Positions 1-5,065 of a stretch of 5,065 bases of DNA are shown piece after piece. Location of the stretch: contig CAMWZB010000097.1 in the NCBI GenBank assembly GCA_947178655.1, positions 1 to 5,065 on the forward strand, given 5' to 3'. The notes beneath the pieces were generated by a model that made no database searches, was not told the origin of the DNA, and worked only from the letters and a program-made list of their open reading frames with translations. Both the position numbers and the translations under genes were made by a program. Every line of letters starts with the position of its first letter. Positions within the stretch are counted from its first letter, which is position 1. This stretch comes from an uncultured Porphyromonadaceae bacterium (GTDB lineage: Bacteria; Bacteroidota; Bacteroidia; Bacteroidales; Muribaculaceae).

Positions 1-2
1 GA

Positions 3-125
3 GGAAATTTAACAATTTCCGCTAAATCCATGCACCGTGATTTCGGCTTGACCCCTGATACTTACAATATTACAAAATCTGCTAACCAGATTTTGAGACC
101 CCTGAAAACGAAAGAAACCCGCTGA
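3..125 (+). CDS. Possible 3' end of an unrecognised gene, cut by the window edge
   Basis: One plus-strand frame stays open from the window edge for 40 codons and stops with TGA at 123-125. It ends in residues reading roughly MHRDFGLTPDTYN, then a basic tail (LKTKETR). I do not recognise the family. It does not look like the usual tyrosine-integrase C-terminus (no HxxR or catalytic Tyr context visible), although so little is present that this is weak evidence. The stop lies inside the hairpin at 114-139, which would suit a gene ending at a bidirectional terminator. Base composition is clearly more AT-rich than in the pfkA-dnaB genes. An open frame of 40 codons arises by chance fairly often, so the region may be non-coding. 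Confidence 0.3.
   Translation, partial: GNLTISAKSMHRDFGLTPDTYNITKSANQILRPLKTKETR
50..105. repeat. Hairpin flanked by a 9-bp direct repeat
   Basis: GACCCCTGA occurs at 50-58 and again at 97-105, 47 bp apart. Between the copies lies a perfect 8-bp inverted repeat: AAAATCTG at 74-81, a 5-nt loop, and CAGATTTT at 87-94. It lies just beyond the tRNA-Ser terminator. It could be a weak secondary terminator, a recombinase arm or core site, or chance. If 3-125 is coding, the structure lies within codons. Confidence 0.4.
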
Positions 126-139
126 TTTCAGCGAGTTTC
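104..139 (-). terminator. Rho-independent terminator of tRNA-Ser, possibly bidirectional
   Basis: An 11-bp stem is formed by 114-124 and 129-139 with a 4-nt loop (one G-T pair, the rest Watson-Crick). Read on the minus strand it is followed by TTTCGTTTTC, an interrupted U-tract. It begins 14 nt beyond the 3' end of the tRNA, the expected place for tRNA transcript termination. On the plus strand the sequence after the stem is AATCTTAGTGTTT, a weaker U-tract, so termination of a left-hand plus-strand gene is possible but less certain. Confidence 0.75.
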
Positions 140-153
140 AATCTTAGTGTTTG

Positions 154-240
154 CGGAAAGGCAGGGATTCGAACCCTGGGTACCCGCAAGGGTACAACGG
201 TTTTCGAGACCGCCCCGATCGACCACTCCGGCACCTTTCC
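154..240 (-). tRNA. tRNA-Ser, anticodon CGA
   Basis: The 87-nt minus-strand sequence folds as a class II tRNA. The 7-bp acceptor is GGAAAGG (240-234) paired with CCTTTCC (161-155), with discriminator G at 154, as expected for serine. The anticodon stem is GCGGT/ACCGT around loop CTCGAAA (208-202), giving anticodon CGA (206-204), which reads UCG. The long variable arm is a 6-bp hairpin GTACCC-TTGC-GGGTAC, the hallmark of serine, leucine and bacterial tyrosine tRNAs. The T arm is CAGGG-TTCGAAT-CCCTG (178-162). CCA is not encoded. UCG codons are frequent in the neighbouring GC-rich genes, particularly dnaB, so a dedicated CGA tRNA fits this genome. Confidence 0.97.
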
Positions 241-263
241 TTGGTCTTTTGCTTTTGCGAGTG

Positions 264-295
264 CAAAGTTATGAATTGTTTTTGTATTCACCAAA
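264..295 (-). promoter_or_regulatory. Promoter of tRNA-Ser, Bacteroidetes type
   Basis: On the minus strand, TTTG (295-292) is followed by a 20-bp spacer and then TAACTTTG (271-264). This matches the Bacteroidetes primary sigma consensus, a -33 TTTG and a -7 TAnnTTTG separated by about 19-21 bp. Transcription would begin near 255-260, leaving a short 5' leader before the mature tRNA end at 240. The match is exact in both boxes. Confidence 0.8.
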
Positions 296-359
296 TATTT
301 TGATGAAGTTTTTTCAAAAAAAGATTGGACGCTGCTGCTGCTGTTCAGAATAAAATGTG

Positions 360-367
360 TAACTTTG
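360..367 (+). promoter_or_regulatory. Likely -7 element of the pfkA operon promoter
   Basis: TAACTTTG matches the Bacteroidetes -7 consensus TAnnTTTG and is the same octamer used on the other strand for the tRNA. No good TTTG lies at the expected distance upstream; the bases there are part of the GCT repeat at 331-343. An A/T-tract (309-322, six T, C, seven A) lies roughly 40-50 bp upstream and might help as an UP-like element. Initiation would be expected around 372-376, giving a leader of only about 8-18 nt before the pfkA start codons. Confidence 0.6.
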
Positions 368-383
368 CTTTCTCTAAAAATAT

Positions 384-1370
384 ATGCGTATGTCTGCAAT
401 AAAATGTGTAGGTATTCTGACATCCGGCGGCGATGCTCCCGGTATGAATGCCGCAATCCGCGCCGTGACCCGTTCGGCTATTTTCAGCGGGCTGAAAGTC
501 AAAGGTATATACCGAGGCTATAAGGGTTTGATTGCCGATGAGATAGTTGATTTCCGAACTCAGAATGTATCGAATATCATTCAGCAGGGAGGTACTATTC
601 TTAAGACGGCCCGCTGCAAGGAGTTCACCACTCCTGAAGGCCGTCAGCTTGCGTATGATGTCATCCGCCGTCACGAAATCGACGCTCTTGTTGTCATCGG
701 TGGTGATGGCTCGCTCTCGGGTGCACGTATTTTTGCTAACGAATTCAACTTCCCCATCATAGGTCTGCCGGGCACTATCGACAATGACCTCTATGGCACC
801 GATACCACTATAGGTTATGACACCGCTCTGAACACCATCATGGAGTGTGTCGACAAAATCCGTGATACCGCCACCAGCCACGAGCGCCTCTTCTTCATCG
901 AGGTGATGGGACGTGACGCAGGCTTCCTCGCTCTCAACGGCGCCATCGCCTCAGGTGCCGAGGCCGCCATCATTCCCGAGATTTCCACAGAGGTCGACCA
1001 GTTGGCAGAACTCATCCAGAACGGGTTCCGCAAGAGCAAGAACTCCTCGATAGTCCTTGTTGCCGAAAGTCCGGTGACAGGCGGCGCTATGGGGCTGGCC
1101 GAACGTGTGAAGAATGAGTATCCCGGCTACGACGTGCGTGTATCCATTCTGGGTCATCTCCAGCGTGGCGGTTCGCCAACGGCTCACGACCGTATCCTTG
1201 CCTCGCGCATGGGTGCTGCCGCTATCGATGCTCTCATGGAGGATCAGCGCAATGTCATGATCGGCATCAAGAACGACGAGATTGTATACGTGCCGTTCTC
1301 CAAGGCCATCAAGAACGACAAGCCCATCAACCGCGAGCTCCTCAACACTCTCCGCCGCCTTTCTATCTGA
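384..1370 (+). CDS. pfkA: ATP-dependent 6-phosphofructokinase
   Basis: This cytoplasmic enzyme converts fructose 6-phosphate and ATP to fructose 1,6-bisphosphate and ADP, the committed step of glycolysis. The 328-aa length is normal for bacterial PfkA (about 320). Visible motifs in order are [14 protein letters not shown] (13-26, ATP site), GGDGS (106-110), PGTIDND (129-135, catalytic Asp133), TIGYDTA (142-148), EVMGRDAG (173-180, sugar phosphate) and [13 protein letters not shown] (258-270). Gly109 and Gly130 sit at the positions that are Asp and Lys in pyrophosphate-dependent enzymes, so ATP use is predicted. Arg26 and Arg30 match the E. coli allosteric-site arginines Arg21 and Arg25, so regulation by effectors such as ADP or PEP is plausible. 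The start could be ATG 384 or the in-frame ATG 390. Both follow an A/T-rich leader with no Shine-Dalgarno. It is the first gene of the plus-strand unit. Confidence 0.97.
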   Translation: MRMSAIKCVGILTSGGDAPGMNAAIRAVTRSAIFSGLKVKGIYRGYKGLIADEIVDFRTQNVSNIIQQGGTILKTARCKEFTTPEGRQLAYDVIRRHEIDALVVIGGDGSLSGARIFANEFNFPIIGLPGTIDNDLYGTDTTIGYDTALNTIMECVDKIRDTATSHERLFFIEVMGRDAGFLALNGAIASGAEAAIIPEISTEVDQLAELIQNGFRKSKNSSIVLVAESPVTGGAMGLAERVKNEYPGYDVRVSILGHLQRGGSPTAHDRILASRMGAAAIDALMEDQRNVMIGIKNDEIVYVPFSKAIKNDKPINRELLNTLRRLSI

Positions 1371-1399
1371 ACGGACGGCGAAACGCGTAAAACCTCTAT

Positions 1400-1990
1400 A
1401 TGCTCACATACACGAATCATCTCAAGCGTCTTGTGCTTCCGGAGTACGGACGCAATATTCAGAATATGGTGGATCACTGCACGACGATTGCCGACCGAGA
1501 GGAACGCAACCGTTGTGCGGAGGCTATCATTGAAGCCATGCTCATACTTTTCCCTGCTCAGGGCGACGCGGTGGAGTACCGCCGCAAGTTGTGGGACCAT
1601 CTCTACATCATGAGTGACTTCACTCTTGATGTAGACTTTCCCTTCGACCACGTCTTGCCTGAGACTTTCGACGGAGGTCCCGACCCGGTTCCTGCCGAGC
1701 GACCCGGAAGTATGCCTTTCCGTCACTATGGACGCTACATACAAGGGCTTGTCGAGGCCGCTGTCGACATGGAGGAGGGCGAGGAGCGTGACGCTCTCGT
1801 AGTCCTCATCGCCAATCAGATGAAGAAAACACTCGTCACGACATCAACCGACAATGTCGAGGACGCCCGCGTTTTCGCCGATCTCCGCGCCATGTCGCAT
1901 GGTGTCATACGGGTGACTCCCGAGCAGTTGCAGTTATGTGAGTTCAAACAGGCTCCTGTAGCGTCAGGCAAAAAGAAGAAGAAAAGATGA
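1400..1990 (+). CDS. DUF4290 family protein, function unknown
   Basis: This 196-aa protein belongs to a conserved Bacteroidetes family of unknown function (DUF4290). Recognition rests on the signature LVLPEYGRNIQNMVDHC (11-27), DREER (32-36), KLWDHLYIMSDF (63-74) with following DVDFPF, FRHYGRYI (107-114) and IANQMKK (137-143). No signal peptide or membrane segment is visible, so it should be cytoplasmic. It ends in a lysine-rich tail (GKKKKKR, 190-196) that might bind nucleic acid, which is inference only. It lies 29 bp after pfkA and overlaps the rimM start by 4 bp, which suggests translational coupling. From memory, this family usually neighbours murA and rimM in Bacteroidetes. Here rimM follows directly. 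Confidence 0.9.
   Translation: MLTYTNHLKRLVLPEYGRNIQNMVDHCTTIADREERNRCAEAIIEAMLILFPAQGDAVEYRRKLWDHLYIMSDFTLDVDFPFDHVLPETFDGGPDPVPAERPGSMPFRHYGRYIQGLVEAAVDMEEGEERDALVVLIANQMKKTLVTTSTDNVEDARVFADLRAMSHGVIRVTPEQLQLCEFKQAPVASGKKKKKR
1970..1990 (+). promoter_or_regulatory. Polypurine tract and ATGA overlap at the rimM start
   Basis: A 17-nt all-purine run (1970-1986) directly precedes the ATG of rimM at 1987, and the DUF4290 stop TGA (1988-1990) overlaps it as ATGA. The run encodes the lysine tail of DUF4290 and also supplies an A/G-rich initiation region. This fixes the rimM start and suggests that ribosomes ending DUF4290 restart on rimM. Confidence 0.5.
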
Positions 1991-2529
1991 TAAGCCGGAG
2001 CCATCTCACTCGCATCGGTTCGCTCGTGAAGCCTCACGGCATCAAGGGCGAGATATCGGCGCTGTTCGATGTCGGTATATTTCCGGAGGACGGCATCGAG
2101 ACAGTCTTCGTCGAGCTTGACGGCCTTATGGTGCCATTTCGTATCGAGGCTGTCCGCGAACGCGGCGCCGAATCCAGACTGCTGACGCTTAAGGGAATCC
2201 GCTCGCAGGAAGATGCCGCACGAGTGACAGGCCGCGATATATGCGTGGAGAAGGCTTTGCTTGATGACGGTGACTCGGAAGATGACGGACAGGTGTATCT
2301 TGACGATCTCATCGGCTATGCCGTCGAAGTTGAGGACGCCGCCGCATCTGTGCAGCGTATAGGCGTCATCGAGGACTTCGATGATTCCACTCCAAATCTG
2401 CTGTTCCATGTGTCGGCTCCCGGCAATGGCACGCTGCTGATACCGGCTGTCGCTGATTTTATCGAGAATATTGACCACGATTCAAGAGTCGTGCTTATGA
2501 GTCTGCCTGAAGGCTTGCTCTCCTTATAA
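1987..2529 (+). CDS. rimM: Ribosome maturation factor RimM
   Basis: RimM binds the 30S subunit, contacting protein S19, and helps maturation of the 16S rRNA 3' (head) domain in the cytoplasm. The 180-aa length is usual. The N-terminal RimM domain covers about residues 8-90 and begins with IGSLVKPHGIKGEI (10-23), the family signature. The C-terminal PRC-barrel covers about 100-178, with YLDDLIGYAVE (104-114), IGVIEDFDDSTPNLLFHV (125-142), LIPAVADFIENID (151-163) and the closing MSLPEGLL (171-178). An acidic linker (LLDDGDSEDD, 91-100) joins the domains. The start is set by the ATGA overlap with the upstream DUF4290 gene. The stop TAA is at 2527-2529, 13 bp before the next gene. No oddity is seen in the conserved motifs. 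Confidence 0.96.
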   Translation: MISRSHLTRIGSLVKPHGIKGEISALFDVGIFPEDGIETVFVELDGLMVPFRIEAVRERGAESRLLTLKGIRSQEDAARVTGRDICVEKALLDDGDSEDDGQVYLDDLIGYAVEVEDAAASVQRIGVIEDFDDSTPNLLFHVSAPGNGTLLIPAVADFIENIDHDSRVVLMSLPEGLLSL

Positions 2530-2542
2530 TTATCAATAAGCA

Positions 2543-2836
2543 ATGAAAGAATACAACGAAACCGAAGCCGTGGCTCTGATGGCGGCGGCAGTTCCCGAGA
2601 ATCTCCGGGACATCGATGCCATATGTGAGGTGCTTGACCTGATATATGACTACTATGATGAGAACGGTGACCTTGACATCGATGCGGACGAGTATGCCGA
2701 TGAGGATATCGAGGATATGACCGCTTATATCATGCGCTGCTTTGCCAAGAACGGGCCTTCCACCGAATTCACCGGCGAGCAGATAAGCGCCATGATTCGT
2801 GCTGAGATTCAGTACGAAGAAAGTCTCATTTTTTGA
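2543..2836 (+). CDS. Small acidic protein of unknown function
   Basis: I do not recognise this 97-aa protein. It is strongly acidic, has no signal peptide or membrane segment, and is probably mainly helical with an acidic centre. Residues 39-50 (DENGDLDIDADE) follow much of the EF-hand loop pattern: Asp at position 1, Asn at 3, Asp at 5, Ile at 8 and Glu at 12. However, position 6 is Leu rather than the usual Gly, so calcium binding is only a possibility. Support that the gene is real comes from its position 13 bp after rimM, its codon use resembling its neighbours, and its stop 26 bp before the next gene. The leader (TTATCAATAAGCA) is A/T-rich with no Shine-Dalgarno, as elsewhere in this operon. 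Confidence 0.8.
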   Translation: MKEYNETEAVALMAAAVPENLRDIDAICEVLDLIYDYYDENGDLDIDADEYADEDIEDMTAYIMRCFAKNGPSTEFTGEQISAMIRAEIQYEESLIF

Positions 2837-2862
2837 TTACACCTGATTTCTCCTCAGATATA

Positions 2863-3480
2863 ATGAATAATATCAAGCGCTTATGCCGGATTGCCTTTGT
2901 CGCGGGACTGCTGCTGCATGGAACTGTAGCACTTGGTGCCGAAGAGCCGTTCGACCCCTTTTCGGTGGATATCGAATCGAACATCTGCCATCCGTCCGTC
3001 GCAGAAAAGCACAGCGTCAAGATCGCCGGCGCGATGGCTTCGTTGCGCCGTGCGCTGGCCGAACGCGGTTATGCGGCTTCCGGTGTACGCAAGGGCGAGG
3101 TGGTGATGGTCACCATTCCGTGTGCGCGGCTTTTCGCCCCCAACAGTACTGAACTGACCGACTCCGGGCAGAAACAGATACTCGGACTTCTGCCCTATAT
3201 CAAGCGCTGTGACAACTATAAGGTCATCATCGCCGTGCATTCCGATGACACAGGCGACAGCGAGTATGCCGACAGAATTACAGAATCCCGGGCAGCATCC
3301 ATAGATAAGTTTATTTCGGCTCAGGAAGGAACTGTCGAGTGTGTGATCGTGCCCTACGGACTCGGCGCAGACGAGCCGCTGGCTTCGAACAGCGGAGTCC
3401 GTAACCGTGCCGCCAACCGTCGTGCCGAGATTTATTTCGTGCCGACACAGCATTTTATTGACAAAGCCAGGCGCAAATAG
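2863..3480 (+). CDS. Exported OmpA-C-like peptidoglycan-binding protein
   Basis: The 205-aa product starts with a signal peptide: basic n-region (NIKR), hydrophobic core at about 10-24, and likely cleavage near ALGA-EE (after 25-26). No lipobox cysteine is present, so a periplasmic protein is expected. Residues about 84-193 form an OmpA C-terminal-like domain. VHSDDTG (125-131) corresponds to the usual HTDNTG, ITESRA (139-144) to LSxxRA, and NRAANRRAEIYF (181-192) to the closing NRR-EI motif. Asp128 and Arg143 are 15 residues apart, exactly as the diaminopimelate-binding pair of OmpA proteins (Asp271/Arg286 in Acinetobacter), which supports peptidoglycan binding. There is no beta-barrel domain, only about 55 residues between the signal and the domain. 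Four cysteines (42, 87, 116, 160) remain in the mature part. An in-frame TTG at 2833 would add 10 residues ahead of the signal peptide. ATG 2863 is preferred because it gives a normal signal peptide. Confidence 0.88.
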   Translation: MNNIKRLCRIAFVAGLLLHGTVALGAEEPFDPFSVDIESNICHPSVAEKHSVKIAGAMASLRRALAERGYAASGVRKGEVVMVTIPCARLFAPNSTELTDSGQKQILGLLPYIKRCDNYKVIIAVHSDDTGDSEYADRITESRAASIDKFISAQEGTVECVIVPYGLGADEPLASNSGVRNRAANRRAEIYFVPTQHFIDKARRK

Positions 3481-3503
3481 CCCTGTCACATTCTACGCCT
3501 ATT

Positions 3504-5065
3504 ATGCCATACACTGACAACGATCAGCGCAGGTCCTACCGTCGCTCTCAGCAGCCCGTGCCGGATGTGGCCGGACGTCTGGTGCCACGTGCCGTCGACA
3601 TCGAAGCGGCGGTTCTCGGTGCGCTGATGCTTGAGAAGGACGCTTTCAACGAAGTCTGCGACATCCTCCGGCCCGAGAGCTTCTACGAGCCTCGTCATGC
3701 CAAAGTCTACGAGGCTATCCAGGCTCTCGGACTTGCTCAGGAGCCTATCGACATGATGACCGTCAACGAGAAACTTCGCCAGACAGGCGACATCGAAGCT
3801 GTCGGAGGAGTGGCTTTCGTGGCCGAACTGAGCCTCAATGTGGCATCGGCGGCCCATGTCGTATTCCACGCACGCATCGTAGCGCAGAAGTATCTTGCCC
3901 GTCAGCTCATAGCCTTCGCCTCGAAAGTAGAGAATTCAGCCTTCGACGAGAGCAACGACGTCGACGACCTCCTGCAGGAAGCCGAGCGCAATCTTTTCGA
4001 CCTCACGCAGCGCAACCTCAAGAAGGAAGTCGCACAGATAGACCCGATTCTTCAGAAGGCCCTCGAGAAGATGGACATGGCGCGCAAGCGCAATTCCGGG
4101 CTCAGTGGCCTCTCGACCGGATTCCGCGGACTCGACAAGATGACTTCCGGATGGCAGAACTCCGACCTTATCATCATCGCCGCGCGTCCTGCGATGGGCA
4201 AGACCGCGTTCGTTCTGTCGATGGCTCTCAATATTGCCATGCACAACGACCCCGTGGCGGTGTTCTCTCTTGAGATGAGCAATCTCCAGCTTGTCAACCG
4301 TCTTATATCGAACGCCTGTGAGGTTCCCGGCGAGAAAATCAAGAGCGGCGACCTCTCGCAGCATGACTGGGCGCAGCTCACTACGCGCATGAGCACCCTT
4401 CAGGGGCTGCCGCTGTATGTCGATGACACGTCCGGCCTTTCCATCATGGAGCTCAGCACCAAGGCGCGCCGTCTGGTGCGCGAGCATGGCGTCAAACTCA
4501 TTGTCATCGACTACCTCCAGCTCATGACAGCCGGCATGAAACTCGGCTCGCGCGAGCAGGAAGTGTCCACCATATCACGAACTCTCAAGCAGCTCGCCAA
4601 GGAGCTTGACATACCGGTCATAGCCCTTTCGCAGCTCAACCGTAAGCTCGAGGACCGCGGCAACAAAGACAAGCGCCCGCAGCTCTCCGACCTCCGCGAG
4701 TCCGGCGCCATAGAGCAGGACGCCGACATCGTATGCTTCATCCATCGCCCTGAGTACTACTCGCGCACCGGAGTCGACGAAGAGGGCAAGAATATACGAG
4801 GAAAAGCCGAATTCATCATCGCCAAGCACCGTAGCGGCGGCGTCGGCACTGTCGACATGCTATTCCGCAAAGAATTCGTCCGCTTCGAGAACTGGGATGA
4901 GGAAGATCCCAATCAGGCTTCGGGAGGATTCGCATACCGGGGAGCGAGCGACAATGAGATACCTCAGGCTGACCCCGAACGCGCGCCACGCGATGCCGAA
5001 GCTCTCCGAATCCCCATCACCAGCGCTTGCCCCGAGGCTTCTCCCGCAGCTGCCCACGACACAAT
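3504..5065 (+). CDS. dnaB: Replicative DNA helicase DnaB, 3' end beyond the window
   Basis: DnaB is the hexameric ring helicase that unwinds DNA at the replication fork and recruits primase. The frame is open for 520 codons to the window edge, so the stop is not seen. After a basic, Gln/Arg-rich leader (about 1-25), the N-terminal DnaB domain begins at VDIEAAVLGALM and runs to about 130. A linker (about 150-200) precedes the RecA-like ATPase. Walker A is ARPAMGKT (227-234, Lys233, Thr234), followed by FSLEMS with the expected catalytic Glu257. Walker B is LIVIDYLQLM with Asp336. SQLNR and DLRESGAIEQDAD follow, and KHR (441-443) supplies the likely arginine finger Arg443. The visible tail after about residue 462 is acidic, proline- and alanine-rich and probably disordered. 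No intein is seen. ATG 3504 lies 23 bp after the OmpA-like gene, and no promoter is evident in the gap. Confidence 0.97.
   Translation, partial: MPYTDNDQRRSYRRSQQPVPDVAGRLVPRAVDIEAAVLGALMLEKDAFNEVCDILRPESFYEPRHAKVYEAIQALGLAQEPIDMMTVNEKLRQTGDIEAVGGVAFVAELSLNVASAAHVVFHARIVAQKYLARQLIAFASKVENSAFDESNDVDDLLQEAERNLFDLTQRNLKKEVAQIDPILQKALEKMDMARKRNSGLSGLSTGFRGLDKMTSGWQNSDLIIIAARPAMGKTAFVLSMALNIAMHNDPVAVFSLEMSNLQLVNRLISNACEVPGEKIKSGDLSQHDWAQLTTRMSTLQGLPLYVDDTSGLSIMELSTKARRLVREHGVKLIVIDYLQLMTAGMKLGSREQEVSTISRTLKQLAKELDIPVIALSQLNRKLEDRGNKDKRPQLSDLRESGAIEQDADIVCFIHRPEYYSRTGVDEEGKNIRGKAEFIIAKHRSGGVGTVDMLFRKEFVRFENWDEEDPNQASGGFAYRGASDNEIPQADPERAPRDAEALRIPITSACPEASPAAAHDT

Larger units (their letters stand above)
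360..5065 (+). other. Predicted single transcription unit pfkA to dnaB
   Basis: Six plus-strand genes follow one another with gaps of 29, -4, 13, 26 and 23 bp. None of the gaps holds a hairpin with a U-tract or a convincing TTTG/TAnnTTTG promoter. The only good upstream element is TAACTTTG at 360-367. Co-transcription is inferred from spacing. Promoters inside coding sequence cannot be ruled out by eye. Confidence 0.6.

Noticed and set aside
331..343. GCT trinucleotide repeat as a regulatory microsatellite
   Set aside because: Only four units are present, too few to suggest phase variation or a designed element.
728..735. TATTTTTG inside pfkA as an internal promoter
   Set aside because: It matches TAnnTTTG but no TTTG lies about 20 bp upstream and it sits within conserved coding sequence. 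Chance is enough to explain it.
345..881. Long minus-strand open frame opposite the start of pfkA
   Set aside because: It lies antisense to strongly conserved PfkA motifs, runs through the pfkA promoter area and resembles no family. It is a shadow of the real gene.
1353..1380. Inverted repeat CGCCG/CGGCG after pfkA as a terminator
   Set aside because: The stem is only 5 bp with a large loop and no U-tract follows, so termination between pfkA and DUF4290 is not supported.
1816..2478. 220-codon minus-strand frame opposite DUF4290 and rimM
   Set aside because: It covers two clearly recognised genes on the other strand, has no motif of its own and no promoter. GC-rich codons readily leave antisense frames open.
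2881..3489. 202-codon minus-strand frame opposite the OmpA-like gene
   Set aside because: The plus strand has a signal peptide and OmpA-C motifs. The antisense product has no recognisable feature.
3936..4487. 183-codon minus-strand frame opposite dnaB
   Set aside because: It is antisense to the DnaB Walker A region, which is unmistakable on the plus strand.

Overview
The window looks like a chromosomal segment from a Bacteroidales bacterium with moderately high GC, and a Muribaculaceae-like gut organism is my best guess. Three things support this. A DUF4290 protein, a family I know only from Bacteroidetes, is present. The promoters fit the Bacteroidetes pattern (TTTG, about 20 bp, TAnnTTTG). 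The gene starts lack clear Shine-Dalgarno sequences and are instead preceded by A- or T-rich leaders. The family placement is inference from GC content and protein style, not from a search.

Left edge (1-380): this part is AT-rich compared with the rest. It holds the possible 3' end of an unrecognised plus-strand gene (3-125), a short hairpin flanked by a 9-bp direct repeat (50-105), a strong terminator hairpin (114-139), a complete minus-strand tRNA-Ser(CGA) (154-240) with a well-matched promoter (264-295), and a divergent promoter element (360-367) just ahead of pfkA.

Centre and right (384-5065): there are six plus-strand genes with gaps of no more than 29 bp and no recognisable internal terminator. 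They are pfkA (6-phosphofructokinase), a DUF4290 gene, rimM (overlapping DUF4290 by 4 bp in ATGA), a small acidic protein of unknown function, a secreted OmpA-C-like peptidoglycan-binding protein, and dnaB (replicative helicase, still open at the window edge). They read as one transcription unit joining glycolysis, ribosome maturation, the cell envelope and DNA replication. Nothing shows that they act in one pathway. The layout suggests a growth-related housekeeping operon.

I see no CRISPR array, insertion sequence, defence island or clearly new system. The points most worth a second look are the very short pfkA leader, the absence of murA between DUF4290 and rimM, the EF-hand-like loop in the 97-aa protein, the exact peptidoglycan-binding Asp/Arg spacing in the OmpA-like protein, and the possible integration boundary beside the tRNA.
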